A stretch of 64,000 nt of DNA from Lithobates sylvaticus (taxonomy: Eukaryota; Chordata; Amphibia; Anura; Ranidae), in the NCBI GenBank assembly GCA_028564925.1, contig CM053026.1, positions 645,381,854 to 645,445,853 of the forward strand. Direction: 5' to 3'. Shown here one piece after another: positions 9,746 through 21,699 of this stretch (the stretch's first letter is position 1; each line of letters begins with the position of its first letter). The notes beneath the pieces were generated by a model, which had not been told where the DNA came from, ran no database searches, and saw nothing but the letters and a program-made list of their open reading frames with translations. Made by a program: the position numbers and the translations under genes.

Positions 9746-10770
9746 TGTAGCGGCCATAACCCTCAATGGGGCGGCCTTGACTTTTGGGCTTACCAGTTAC
9801 CTCCGTTTGGCTTGTTCTTCCGTGTCTAGGGGTTCCCAGGGTTAGTACCCAACAACTTCGGATGCTGACACCATAAAAGTCCTTTTTGAAGGTTTTTATT
9901 TGCAGGGGTAACATCCAACAAACACAGTCTCAAATGGGAACAGAGGGCAAGGGTGAAGAAACTCAGGCACCTTGAACTGCTGACAATTAGAATGTCTCTA
10001 ACAAAACCCAGAGAGTAGCCACTCGCAGCTGGGTACTTCAATGCTGGACAAATCTCTAGCCAGAGATTATGGCAGCCAACATTTTGATCCAGAAACTTGT
10101 AAAGTCTCTGACACAGAATAAACTTTCAACCGAAAGTGAATAGGAACCTTTTCTCCGTACCTGGAACTTTCTCTGTCTCCTTGGCAGTACTGCAAAACTG
10201 TGGATTCATTAGTGTCCATAACAACCAGCAACCAGGCTCTTCTTGGGATGCCAGCTTGTTGGCCCTCCTCCGAAGAGTCCTCCCCCAGTCGATTACACAA
10301 GCATGCGGTGCCCCTCGAAGATTGAGAGCACACCCGGACACCTTGAATCCTCCCTCAGTTACTGCGCCTCGGACCAGCTGGTTCCAAGACTCGGGAACAG
10401 ATGGATCCTTGCCCCAGACCAAGCGGGTCTGTGGGGCTAGTCAAACTGACCATGTTGCAGGACGGCAAATGCTCCCGGGCCCGGGACCAGGTTCAGGAAC
10501 AGGCAGCTACGGCCAAACCCCGAACAAGTGACTTCAGCACCTTAAGTACCCTTGCCCAGACTACACAGCGGGGCCAGACGCACCCACTGATTGGCTTCGG
10601 GGAAGACTGATACTCAAAACGTCCAACCAGGCCTGGTTCTGGGCCTGTCATGTGTACCTCAATGTACCCATGACCAGGCAGAACCCCAGTACAGCCCAGC
10701 CAAACTGATGCCAAAGTGAACCTGCACAATTAACCCTCAGAACCCCACTACTGTTCTGAGGAAAAAACAA
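9746..10770 (-). mobile_element. Probable solo LTR fossil (candidate)
   Basis: Read on the minus strand the unit ends GGTTATGGCCGCTACA, preceded by an AATAAA signal about 140 bases earlier. That order, long U3, then poly(A) signal, then a short terminal segment ending in CA, fits an LTR. No internal retroviral genes flank it. The right boundary is approximate. Family not assigned. Confidence 0.35.
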
Positions 10771-11000
10771 AATAAAAAAAAATGTAAGTACCCTTTTCCT
10801 AATCAATATACTGTACAGCTTTCATATGACCGAGCAGGGGAAGGAAAATCTGCTTGTGATATCCGCCAAGGAGAGCAGGGGAAGCCGCCCGTGATTGCCT
10901 GCCATGGATGGGATAAGTGCACCGACCGACCAACCCAGTCGAGGGGGCTACGGGTGCACTGTTTGCCGCCCCCCAAAAAAATGACCACCAGCTGCCACTG
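10771..11000. mobile_element. hAT-like terminus (partial)
   Basis: The right end GACCACCAGCTGCCACTG matches the right end of the complete short hAT element at 21772-21962 (TACCACCAGCTGTCACTG), and the upstream GTGCACTGTTTGCCG also matches. The left end was not located. Confidence 0.4.
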
Positions 11001-11559
11001 GTGTGGGCGGATGTCTGCTAATCACAGGCTGTGTCATGCCCCTCCAGCCTGTGTCTTAGAATCTACATTACATTACATTAATCAAGATGTAATATTCCAC
11101 CCCCATTGTGTTTAGCTGGTTAGTGGGCATGAAGGAGGAGGGGAGGGAGGAAATGGGCTGTCATGTATCACTGTATATGCACCCACATGTGTTATTCTAT
11201 AGTCACATGGGCTGCTCAGATGTCATAGGAAGAAAGTGCTCAGCATAGACACTCACTGAAAACTGAGCATGTGCAGAACTGCCACCACAGCTGCAAAATC
11301 CCCAACTGTATTGGGGACATGAACAGAAGGTGGAGATAGAGAACAGCCGGATCTGCCAGGATTTTTTGCAGAATACAGAAAATGAATCTCATAGTGACTG
11401 AGTGAGTATGACAAGTGGGTAGAATTATAGGGGTGTTGATTATATATATATATATATATTACTTGTTTATTTTTGAGACACAGAGTTTTCAGTCTATGAT
11501 GACCTTCACTGCCAGATAAGATGCAACAGTTTACTACCTTTTTGCTCCAAGAAATAGAC
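11001..11559. other. Unassigned sequence with a TA microsatellite
   Basis: No gene was recognised. A short TATATA run lies at 11441-11459. Confidence 0.4.
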
Positions 11560-11880
11560 TGTCTTATCTAGCTGGTCTGATGCAGTACTGTCATGGCGGC
11601 TCCCATGTTTTCTTTCATATGAAATAAATGATATGAAAAATGATATGAATGCTGATTGGACTAAACTACACGGTCGCAGCTATAACATGCCTAGACCTTA
11701 TGCATATTCATAAGTATATATAGTTAAACTTGATGTTTGTAAGTCAGAGACACTTCCTACTTCATTCGGCCCGGTAGAGCTGGATATCGGTGTGTGTTGT
11801 GTCTCTCCACTGCATTGTATGAATAAAGCACCTAATTTTCTTTTACAAAAATTTGGATCTACTATCTCATCTTAATGGTC
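11560..11880 (+). mobile_element. Possible LTR fossil with TATA box and poly(A) signal
   Basis: A TATATATAG box near 11714 is followed about 110 bases later by GAATAAAGCACC near 11820. This TATA to AATAAA spacing is typical of U3-R in retroviral LTRs. Outer boundaries and internal genes are not visible, so the family is left open. Probably a solo remnant. Confidence 0.3.
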
Positions 11881-11905
11881 TTGTTTGGAGACTCCCTAAC
11901 CTGAT

Positions 11906-12830
11906 TTAAAGTGGTGTTTCCCCCTAAAAAAATAAAAATGCTTAAAATGTCTTAAAAAATAAAAATAAAATAATGATTGGCAAACATTTTTTTTTTTACA
12001 TACCTCTAAATGGCTGTTGCTAGGGGGTCCCTCATAGTCTGCCTCCTTCGGTGCCTGGGCTGGTGACATCACTTCCCCTTGGCGCAGGAAGGGCTCCCCA
12101 GTCATCTGGGACCTGTCACTTGTCCCAGATGACTGTGCGGCCAATCACAGCGTGCGGCGCCGCTCGCGCATTGCGCAGTGGGTGCCCGGCTGTGAAGCCA
12201 CAGCCGGGTGCCCACAGTTGCAATGCCGGTGCCGCCGAGCAGATCGGGGGGGCGAGCGGAGCTTCAACCCCCCGCATCGCTGGACCCTAAGTGTCCGATT
12301 TATTAAAAGTCAGCAGCTGCAGTATTTGTAGCATGTAATACACCATTTATTGACAAGTTTTTATGATGTGGGTTTAGTGACAGGGAGACAGACCATCTAT
12401 TTACCCTAGGGGCTATAATCCCTGAAAGTTCTATGCATGAAGATAAAAAACCTTCTGTGTTTACCTTGAAACACCTTGAATACTTACCTGAGCCCCCTCT
12501 CTGTCCAGCTATGTCCACTAATCCCTCGGCCATACGGGACTCTCCCTCCTGATTGGCTGAGGCACAGCAGTGGCGCCATTGGCTCCCTCTGCTGTCAATC
12601 AAAGTTAGTTAGCCAATCAGGGGAGAGAGGCGGCAGCTCCATGTGTCCGTGACTCAGCTCGGGTGCCCCAATAGCAAGCTGCTGATTGTGGGGACACTCG
12701 ACAGGAGGGAGGGGCCAGGAGCACCGAAGAGGGACCCAAAAAGAGGAGGATCCTGGCTGCTCTGTGCAAAACCATTACACAGAGGAGGTAAGTATAACAA
12801 CATGTTTGTTATTTTTTTTATTTTTTTTAA
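11906..12830. mobile_element. GC-rich TTAA MITE cluster
   Basis: The left end TTAAAGTGGTGTTTCCCCC resembles the terminus of the element at 2973-3474. The right end is TTAA at 12827-12830, shared with the next element. The interior has CpG-rich blocks and inverted repeats such as GTCATCTGGGAC and GTCCCAGATGAC. Probably two or more elements; internal boundaries are unclear. Confidence 0.4.
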
Positions 12831-14856
12831 CCACTACGCGCCCGCGCTATAGCCGAAAGATGGCTGCAGCGCGGACGCTCTCTGCTGGGAGGACGTCCTC
12901 CTGTTTACTTCCCTAATGCGCGCTCCTGAGAGCGCGCATCGGGGAAGTTCTGTGCTGGCCGTGTCCGTCGGACACAGCCGGTCACAGATCGCTGTAAACG
13001 GCCAATCACAGCGGCCGTTTACAGCGAGATCGGGCTGTCCAATGAGAGATGATCTCATGTTTGCATATGCAAACATATGAGATCAGCTGTCAGCGCCGCT
13101 CTGCCTCCTCAGGAACGGCGCCGGCGCGTAAGTAAAAAAAAAAAAAAAAAAAAAAAATAAAGTGATCTGTCCCGCTGCCACCTGTCATCAGTACCACCTG
13201 TCCCCAGAGTGCAATCCGTGCCACCTGTCCCCAGTACCACCTGTCCCCAGTACCATCCGTGCCATCTGCCCGTGCCACCTGTCCCCAGTGCCATCCGTGC
13301 CATCTGCCTGTGCCACCTGTCCCCAGTGCCACATCAGTGCCATGTCAGTGCCATCTGTCATCAGTGTCACATCAGTGCCACGTCAGTGCCATCTGTCATC
13401 AGTGCCACGTCAGTGACATCTGTCATCAGTGCCACGTCAGTGCCATCTGTCAGTGCCATATCAGTGCCACGTGTCATCAGTGCCACGTCAGTGCCATCTG
13501 TCATCAGTGCCACGTATCAGTGCCATCTGTCAAAAGTGCCACCTGTCAGTGTCACGTGCCATCTGTTATCACGTGCCAACTGATACGTGGCATTGATGAC
13601 ACGTGCCACTGTGTCATCAATGCCACGTATCAGTGCCATCTGTCATCAGTGTCACGTGTCATCAGTGCCACGTATCGGTGCCATCTGTCATCAGTGCCAT
13701 GTATTAGTGCCATCTATCATCAGTGCCACGTATTAGTGCCACATGATATCAGTGCCACGTATAAGTTCCATCTGTCAGCAGTGCCACATATTAGTGCCAT
13801 CTGTCAGTGTCACGTGTCATCAGTTCCCCCGTATTAGTGCCATCTGTCACCAGTGTCACGTGTCATCAGTGCCCCGTATTAGTGCCATCTGTCATCAGTG
13901 TCAAGTGTCATCAGTCCCCCGTATTAGTGCCATCTGTCATCAGTGCCACATCAGTGTCACGTGTCATCAGTGCCACCTGTCATCAGTGCCACGTCAGTGT
14001 CACATGTCATTGTCCTGGTGCTCCAGGGCCTTCAAAAGTGTACTAGGTAGTCAACAATTTAGATGTGTAATTTATGCTCCTAGAACACGTGATGGTGCTC
14101 CCTGCATGTTGGGCCTCTCTAAGTGGCCAGGCTGTGTAAAAGTCCCACATATGTGGTATCGTAATACTCAGGAGGAGTAGCAGAATTTATTTTGTGGTGT
14201 CATTTGTGGTATACGCATGCCATGTGAGAGAAATAACCTATTACAATGACAATTTTGTGGAAAAAAATAAAAAATAAAAAAATAATTCATTTTGCGAAGA
14301 ATTGTGGGAAAAAAATTACAACATCAAAAAGCTCACCATGCCTCTTACTAAATACCTTGGAATGTCTACTTTCAAAAAAGGGGTCATTTGGGGGGTATTT
14401 GTACTTTCCTGACTTGTTTGGGTCACAAGAAATGAGGTGTGATCAATTTTGTATAATTTGCACCACAGCTTGTAGAGTCTCTAACTTTCACAAAGACCAA
14501 ATAATATCCACTAATTTGGGTTATTTTTACCAAAGATATGTAGCAGTATAAATTGTGGCCAAAATGTATGAAGAAAAATTAATAATTTGCTAAATTTTAT
14601 CACAGAAACAAAGAAAAATTAGTTTTTTTTCAAAATTTTCGGTCTTTTTTCATTTATAGCGCAAAAAATAAAAAACCCAGAGGTGATCAAATACCACCAA
14701 AAAAAAGCTCTATTTGTGGGAAAAAAAGGACAAAAAATTAATTTGGGTACAGTGTTGCATGACTGAGTAATTGTCATTCAAAGTGTGAGAGCACCGAAAG
14801 CTGAAAATTGGTCTGGGCAGGAAGGGTGTTTAAGTGCCCAGTAAGCAAGTGGTTAA
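12827..14856. mobile_element. TTAA element carrying a large minisatellite
   Basis: It starts TTAACCACTACGCGCCCGC and ends GCCCAGTAAGCAAGTGGTTAA. Relatives with the same right half occur at 32170-33550 and 58414-59241. The TTAA flanks suggest a Kolobok or piggyBac-type non-autonomous element. About 850 bp of the interior is a tandem repeat that is much shorter in the 58-kb relative. No transposase frame was seen. Confidence 0.6.
13165..14010. repeat. Minisatellite of CAGTGCCA-type units
   Basis: Irregular tandem units of roughly 15-40 bp, built from ATCAGTGCCAC and GTGCCATCTGTC, run for about 850 bp. All three plus frames stay open for long stretches and give Cys/His-rich repeats such as CHQCHVSAI. 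That is a consequence of the repeat and not a zinc-finger gene. Confidence 0.8.
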
Positions 14857-15857
14857 CCACTTTCAGACCGGACCAATTTGCAGCCAAAGGACCAGGCCCC
14901 TTTTTGCGATTCGGCACTGCGTCGCTTTAACTGACAATTGCGCGGTCGTGCGAAGTCGCTCCCAAACAAAATTGACGTCCTTTTTTTCCCACAAATAGAG
15001 CTTTCTTTTGGTGGTATTTGATCGCCCCTGCGGTTTTTATTTTTTGCGCTATAAACAAAAAAGAGCGACAATTTTGAAAAAAAAACGCATTCTTTTTATT
15101 TTTTTGCTATAATAAATATCCCCCAAAAATATATAAAAAGAAAAATTTTTTCCTCAGTTTAGGCCGATATGTATTCTTCTACATATTTTTGGTAAAAAAA
15201 ATCGCAATAAGCGATTATTGATTGGTTTGCGCAGAAGTTATAGCGTTTACAAGATAGGGTATAGTTTTATAGCATTTTTATTAATATTTTTTTTTTATTA
15301 GTAATGGTGGCGATCAGCGATTTTTATTGTGACTGCGACATTATGGCGGACACATCGGACATTTTTGACACATTTTTGGGACCATTGTCATTTATACAGC
15401 AATCAATGCTATTTAAATGCATTGATTCCTGTATAAATGACACTGGCAGTGAATGGATTAACCACTAGGTGGCAGTGTAGGGGTTAAGTATGCCTAGGGG
15501 TGTGTTTCTTACTGTGGGGGGTGGGGTTGTCAGCTAGTGAATGCTGATCTCTGCTCCAATCACAGGGAGCAGAGATCGGCATCACTAGTTGCTAGGCAGA
15601 ATGGGGAGATGCTGTTTATTTCCACATCTCCCCGTTCAGCCTTCCCGTGAGACGATCGCGGGTGTCCCCGCGGCGATCGAGTCTGCAGGACCCGCGACCG
15701 TCCTCACGTGGGTCCCAACTGACGAGGGAGCGCGCCGCTCCCGGCGCGCTCCCAATGGCACGGATGGCATTAAAAAGGGACTTATATATACGCCCTTATG
15801 CCTGTCCGTGCCATTCTGCCGACGTACATCGGCGTGCGCCGGTCGAGAAGCGGTTAA
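14853..15857. mobile_element. TTAA element abutting the previous one
   Basis: It begins TTAACCACTTTCAGACCGG and ends CGGTCGAGAAGCGGTTAA. The left TTAA is shared with the element ending at 14856. The segment 15330-15443 is identical by eye to 5278-5391, which points to recent spread. The interior has AT-rich and TTTATAGCGC-like blocks common to this group. Non-coding. Confidence 0.65.
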
Positions 15858-16310
15858 ACAAAACTTTACAATCATTTTAAAGCCCAACTCCAGTCAAAAC
15901 CATTATATTTGGATAGAGCAGGGAAGTGTAAGAACCTTTGTCAGGTTTTTATTACCATTTGTGTCCCTATTTGTTTCCTCATTGTTTTCTGTCACCTGTT
16001 GTTTTTCTATTAGGAGAGAAGCTTGTTTGCACCCAGCTTGATTCCACCACTCGCTCCCAGTGCCTCACAAGTGCTCTCCCTATGGCACACTGACAGGAGC
16101 AAAGGTGAATACTCTCTCCTCTGTCTGTCTTTTATTTATTTATTTTTATAGTTACAGCAGAGCGGCCAGAATTAATGGCAGCTCAATTACTGCCTATGTG
16201 ACAGACACCTGGAATCGCAGTGTTTGGTTACTAAGCAACCAAATGCTGCAAAACTCTGTTGCCAGTCTGGTAATAAAGCTGAAACAGGCGATTAACGTAT
16301 TCTGAGACAG
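15858..16310. mobile_element. MITE related to 2713-3643
   Basis: TAAAGCCCAACTCCAGTCAAAACC followed by GTGTAAGAACCTTTGTCAGG and TTTTATTACC parallels GGATTAGAACACTTGTCAG and TTTTATTGCTGTC at 2760-2800. Boundaries are approximate and no target duplication was identified. Confidence 0.35.
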
Positions 16311-16530
16311 CACTAATGGACCACCATTAAAGTATGTGCATTAAATCAATAATTGAATAAACTACAGTATGCATTAAATGGTACATAAAGTAATGGCAGA
16401 GTGAATTATCCTCTCTTACAGAAGTACAAACACATTTATCAAAGTGGGTTTTTAATTGTATACACATTTTTTTTTTCATGGTTAAACCTGAACTCCTAAC
16501 AAACAGCAAAATAAAAGATTCTATATACAC

Positions 16531-17504
16531 TATATTACCAAAAGTATTGGGACACCTGCCTTTACATGCACATGAACTTTAATGGCATCCCGGTCTTAGT
16601 CTGTAGGGTTCAATATTGAGTTGGTCCTCCCTTTGCAGCTATAACAGCTTCAACTCTTCTGGGAAGGCTGTCCACAAGGTTTAGGAGTGTGTCTATGGGA
16701 ATGTTTGACCATTCCTCCAGAAGCGCATTTGTGAGGTCTGGCACTGATGTTGGACAAGAAGGCCTGGTTCGCAGTCTCCGCTCAAATTCATCCCAAAGGT
16801 GTTCTATTGGGGTTGAGGTCAGGACTCTGTGCAGGCCAGAAGGCCTGGCTCGCAGTCTCAGCTCAAATTCATCCCAAAGGTGTTCTATTGGGGTTGAGGT
16901 CAGGACTGTGTGCAGGCCAGTCAAGTTCCTCCACCCCAAACTCGCTCATCCATCTCTTTATGGACCTTGCTTTGTGCACTGGTCCAAAAAATTTGGTGGA
17001 GGGGGGATTATGGTGGGGGGTTGTTTTTTCAGGGGTTGGGTTTGGCCCCTTAGTTCCAGTGAAGGGAACTCTTAAGTTGTCAGCATACCAAAACATTTTG
17101 GACAATTTCATGGTCCCAACTTTGTGGGAACAGTTTGGGGATGGCCCCTTCCTGTTCCAACATGACTTCGAACCAGTGCACAAAGCAAGGTCCATAAAGA
17201 CATGGATGAGCGAGTGTGGGGTGGAGGAACTTGGGAGTCCAGACCTCAACCCGATAGAACACCTTTGGGATGAATTAGAGAGGCCTTCTTGTCCAACATC
17301 AGTGCCTGACCTCACAAATGCGCCTTCTGGAAGAATGATCAAACATTCCCATAGACACTCCTACACCTTCTGGACAGTCTTCCCAGAAGAGTTGAAGCTG
17401 CAAAGGATGGGCCAACTCAATATTGAACCCTCCAGACTAAGACTGGGATACCATTATAGTTCATGTGCCTGCAAAAGCAGGTGTCCCAATACTTTTACTT
17501 TTAA
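16531..17504. pseudogene. Tc1-like transposon remodelled into a foldback
   Basis: The ends are inverted copies (AAAAGTATTGGGACACCTG and CAGGTGTCCCAATACTTTT) next to TATA. The right half encodes Tc1 transposase C-terminal sequence on plus (SAYQNILDNF, SPDLNPIEHLWDELE). The left half encodes the same region on minus (PIEHLWDEFE, VDSLPRRVEAVIAAKGGPTQ). The N-terminal half is missing. An internal tandem duplication of about 80 bp lies at 16770-16925. It cannot make a transposase. Confidence 0.75.
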
Positions 17505-17546
17505 TACAATATATATATATATATATATACATATACATACACACAG

Positions 17547-18125
17547 TATATTACTGTGCAAAAGTTTTAGGCAGGTGTAAAAAAAAAGCTGTAAATTAGG
17601 AATGCTTTCAGAAATAGAAATGTTACTAGTTTATTTTTATCAGTGAACACAATGGAAAGTAAATGAATAGAAGAGAAATCCAAATCAAATCAATATTCGA
17701 TATGACCACACAAAACAGCATCAATTCTTCTAGGTACACTTGTACACAGTTTTTGAAGGATCTCGGCAGGTAGGATGTTCCAAAGATCTGTGAGAACTAA
17801 GCACAGATCTTCTGTGGATTTAGGCTGCCTCAAATCCTTCTGTCTTATCGTGTAATCCCAGATAGACTCGATGATGTTGAGATCAGGGCTCTGTGGGGGG
17901 CCAAAACCATAACTTCCAAGACTCCTTGTTCTTCTTTACAATGAAGAGAACGGTTAATGATATTGGCTGTATATTTGAGGACACCGTTGATCCTGACCAC
18001 CTCTTTAACTCCGTAGCTATCATGCCATACCATCAGGAAGGCATGATATTGGCACAAAATTTATTCTGCAGCAGGACAACGACCCAAAACATACCAGAAA
18101 ACCTGAGTACTCTACATGTGTTGCA
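17547..18125. pseudogene. Second Tc1-like element, internally inverted
   Basis: It starts TACTGTGCAAAAGTTTTAGGC, a known style of Tc1 terminus. The minus frame over 17640-17940 gives PDLNIIESIWDY-like sequence, while the plus frame near 18070 gives QQDNDPKHT. Both motifs belong to one transposase domain, so the copy is internally inverted. The right terminus is missing. A family different from 16531-17504. Confidence 0.6.
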
Positions 18126-18964
18126 ACGCGTCATCAGGAGACTGGCTGTCTCTTCCAGCTTCATTTACCTGATCCCGGAGAGCACATTGCATGCACTTCA
18201 TCAGGGTGCAAATGGCTGCAAGAACCCAGAAGAGAATGTCCGCTACAGTCTACAGAACAATGATGGATTCACTGGGTGTGTATCTTCTTTTTTTGGGGGG
18301 GGGGGGGGGGGGGGTAGATAGCTTCGGAAGTGAAGTTCATCTTTAAGTTGATAAGACAGGCATTTATCTTAAATAAGCCAATAAATAGGTAACAAATAAA
18401 GGGGAAATAACTGATATATTTCTACCACTGAGACACCTATACAGTATGTGTTATACTTCAGTAATAAAGGAATCATTTGTTGCCCTCTAGTGACAAAATA
18501 GGATATTGCACATACAGACACATTAAAAGGAACCTTAGAATTTCTACATGCTCTTGGCTCCTTTTTAAAAGTGTGAATGAAGGTTTTCAGACTTGCATGC
18601 ATACTCCAGATCACTACTACCTGTCTAATGTTTTGAAGACAGAATCAGGACAAGAGTCAGCAATGGCAGTTACAGTGAATGTGAATTATGCCCCAGATTC
18701 AGATTACACATTAGCTGATCAAATAACCAAGTAGCCCAAGCAATACACATTGAGGTGTGAGCACACAAAAAAGCCCAGCAATTCACAGAGCATTCACAAT
18801 TGCATTTTGAATACCTGGTGTGTTTTCGGTGCATATGTACAGTATACTTATATTTATTTTGCTGTATTAGCAGTGACCAGAAGATAATAATAGCTTTAAT
18901 AAAGCTATCAAGACTGCCAGATAGGAGACTGGTTGCCCAAAACATTCCTTTAATCAAGTGACTC
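18126..18964. other. Unassigned sequence with a 20-base G run
   Basis: No gene was recognised. A run of 20 G lies at 18295-18314, preceded by a T run. Confidence 0.4.
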
Positions 18965-19282
18965 TGAGCACTCGTTCACATTGGAGCGACTTGTCATGCA
19001 ATTCGACAGGTCAAATCTCACGACAAGTCGCACCATACTGCCGGCAATCACACTGTTCAAATTGGTGCGATGCTGACTTTACGGTGCTGCATCGATTTGA
19101 AAAAGTATTTCCTGCACTACTTTTGGCGATTTCGGGTGTGACTTGCATCGACATCTGTGCATGAAGCCGCACAGATGTCTTCTAAGTCGCACCCAAAGTC
19201 GCACTGACATGCGACTTTGAATTCATGCTATTTCAGATGAAGTCGCACAATTTCAAAGCCACAGTCAACGTGAACGAGGGCT
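18965..19282. mobile_element. MITE with CTCGTTCACATTGG ends
   Basis: The left end GCACTCGTTCACATTGG and the right end CAACGTGAACGAGGGC are inverted. The interior repeats AAGTCGCAC and GCGACTT motifs in both orientations. A relative with AGCCCTGGTTCACACCGG ends lies at 35947-36247. Non-coding. Confidence 0.5.
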
Positions 19283-19366
19283 AAACTCTGGTTTAAAGAA
19301 AAAGAACTCAAATATGTATTCTTAACTAAAAAATGTACATTCTATTGCTCTCTGCCTCGTCCAAAT

Positions 19367-20450
19367 CTCCTTTTCTTTATCATACATCATGGGACACAAA
19401 GCCATAGTATATATATATATATATATATGCCTCTGGGTATATATATATATATATACCCAGAGGCAACCTCTGGGTATATAGGCACCTTCAGATGATGGAC
19501 ACTGGCACACCCAATCCAGGAAGTTCACTCCCTATATAACCCCACCTCCTACCAGGATTACCTCAGTTTTTTCGCCAGTGTCTAAGGTGTTGGTCACAAG
19601 TGAAGATGTGCTCTGAAGAGCTCCGCTGGAGGGATCCTTGGTGGATTTAAACAGCCTCCACAGACCGGATCCATCCAAAGTGCCACTGAGGCCAAAGTGG
19701 ATGGTACCCGGGCCTCGTATAGATCGTATAGGAAAAACAAGGTTTTGCCTGTTACCCCGGGCATCTCCGAGATCCACTGTCGCTAAGTGGATTCGGCAAG
19801 TTATAATTAAGGCTTATGATTTAATGGGTAAGATTCCACCTTTTCAAGTCAAAGCACACTCTATCAGAGCAGTTAGTGCTTCTTGGGCAGTGCATCACCA
19901 GGCCTCCATGGCTCAGATCTGTAAGGCTGCAACTTCATTTTCAGTGCATACTGTACATTCACCAGGTTTTATCAGGTGGAAGTAAGAAGGCATGAGGATA
20001 TCGCCTTTGGGTGCAGTGTGCTGCAGGCAGCAGTATAGGCCCTCAAGTCTGGGGGTGCCCTACGGGTTGTGTCTCCCTCCCCTCAAATAGCAGGGGATGT
20101 CCCATATAGTTAATACTATGGCTCTGTGTCCCGTGATGTACGATAAAGAAAATAGGATTTTTATAACAACTTACCTGTAAAATCCTTTTCTTGGAGTACA
20201 TCACGGGACACAGAAGTCCCTCCCCTCTTTTGGGATTTGTGTATATTGCTTTGCTACAAAACTGAGGTACTCCTGGTAGATGGTGGGGTTATATAGGGAG
20301 TGAACTTCCTGTATTGGGTATGCCAGTGTCCATCACCTGAAGCTGCCTATATACCCATATAGTTAATACTATGGCTCCATGTCCCGTTATGTACTCAAAG
20401 AAAAGGATTTTACAGGTAAGCTGTTATAAAAAAATCCTATTTTTTCCCCC
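19367..20450 (+). mobile_element. DIRS-type retroelement fossil, recombinase end
   Basis: A plus-strand frame includes KWIRQVIIKAYD, VKAHSIRAVSASWAVHH and AQICKAATSFS. The HSxR block plus downstream sequence fits the C-terminal half of a DIRS tyrosine recombinase. Around it, GGACACAGAGCCATAG-type sequence recurs in both orientations (near 19382, 20118 and 20370), consistent with the inverted and split repeats that DIRS elements carry. Incomplete and broken, moderately old. Confidence 0.6.
19405..19480. repeat. TA microsatellite within a small palindrome
   Basis: Two TATATA runs sit either side of TGCCTCTGGGTATA and TATACCCAGAGGCA, giving a perfect hairpin-forming sequence inside the DIRS fossil. 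Confidence 0.6.
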
Positions 20451-20639
20451 ATCACATATATGGAAGTGCCAGGACAGTAGAAACACCCACAAAATGACCA
20501 CTTTTTGCAAAGAAGACACCCCAAGGTGTTTGAAGGGGTATGGTGAGCCCTTTGAAGATGTATTTTTTTTTGCCACAAGTTTTTGGATAATGCGAAAAGG
20601 AAGTGAAAATGCATTTTTATTTATTTTTTATTTTTTTTA

Positions 20640-21665
20640 CACAAAGCTATCAATAAGCTATTTCTAATACATATAGAGTAAAACCTTACATTGAGAGTAA
20701 CTTGGTTTGAGAGTGTTTTGCAAGACAAGCTAAATGTTTTTATAAATTTTGACTTGATAAACAAGCGATGTCTTGATATACAAGTAGCGTCATATCACAA
20801 CTGAGTATAAAAGAGAAGAGAGGCACCTCTAAGTGTAGCAAATGCTACATTTAATGAAGGTACAACATTTAGCAACCTACATGGCTGATGATTAAAAGAG
20901 GCACATCTAAGTATGCAAGCATCTGGGGTAAAGCTGTCCACATAGACCATCCTTGGCACTGCCATCATCCCTTCCACTCTTCGCTCCACAAGCGCTCCAA
21001 ACTTAGCTTTAAAATCGCTCTACTGAAAGGGAGCCTTCCAGCTCACGATTGCAGACTGACAGTGGTGAGAGCCGGCGCCGCTGAGGATGGTCTATGTGGA
21101 CATCGTTCCCCCAGATGCCTGCATACTTAGATGTGCCTCTTTTAATCATCAACCATGTGAGTTGCTAAATGTTGTACCTTCATTAAATGTAACCATATTG
21201 CTACACTAAAGCCCCATACACACGCGCGGATTATCCGAGGACCAGGTCCGTCAGACCATGTCCGTCATACTTTGTCTGATGTTGGTTTTGCGTACACACG
21301 GTCGGACAAAGTTGTCGGAAAATCCGATCATTCTGAACGTGGTGACGTTTGTTGCCTACGACGGGACTACGTAGAGGCTAGTAGCCAATAGCTTTGGTCT
21401 TGTAATGTGATCTGAGCATGCGTAGCACTTTGTCCGGTCGGACTACCATACACACGATCGGATTTGGTGTGATCGGACCTTGTTGTCCAAAAATCTATCC
21501 AGCAGGAGATAGGACTTTGTCCGTCAGACAATCTGATGGAAACTGTCCGATGGTGCCTACACACGGTCTGATTTTCCGACAACATTGTAGGATAGGACAG
21601 AATCCATCGGAAAATCCTACCGTGTGTATGGGGCTTTAGAGGTGCCTCTCTCTTTTTTACTCTGT
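20640..21665. mobile_element. Foldback element interrupted by a MITE
   Basis: The left arm (about 20806-20957) and right arm (about 21085-21206 continuing at 21639-21659) are inverted copies. Matching pieces include GGTACAACATTTAGCAAC with GTTGCTAAATGTTGTACC, and GATGATTAAAAGAGGCAC with GTGCCTCTTTTAATCATC. The right arm is split by the MITE at 21207-21638. No coding sequence. Confidence 0.65.
21207..21638. mobile_element. MITE with TAAAGCCCCATACACAC ends
   Basis: The ends TAAAGCCCCATACACACG and CGTGTGTATGGGGCTTTA are perfect inverted repeats. The interior is rich in GTCCGATC and TCGGAC motifs. The empty site, read from the opposite foldback arm, is CACTTAGAGG, so insertion was at TTA or TA. 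Relatives lie at 35408-35834 and 55918-56268. Confidence 0.65.
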
Positions 21666-21699
21666 AGCTCCTACTGGATTTTGCTTCCAATCCCCCTGC

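Noticed and set aside
12140-12290. CpG-rich sequence resembling a promoter island
   Set aside because: It lies in a GC-rich MITE cluster with inverted repeats, and no host first exon is adjacent.
13259-13837. A 192-codon Cys/His-rich open frame
   Set aside because: It is the translation of a CAGTGCCA minisatellite. All frames of the repeat stay open, there is no zinc-finger spacing, and no start context or conservation supports it.
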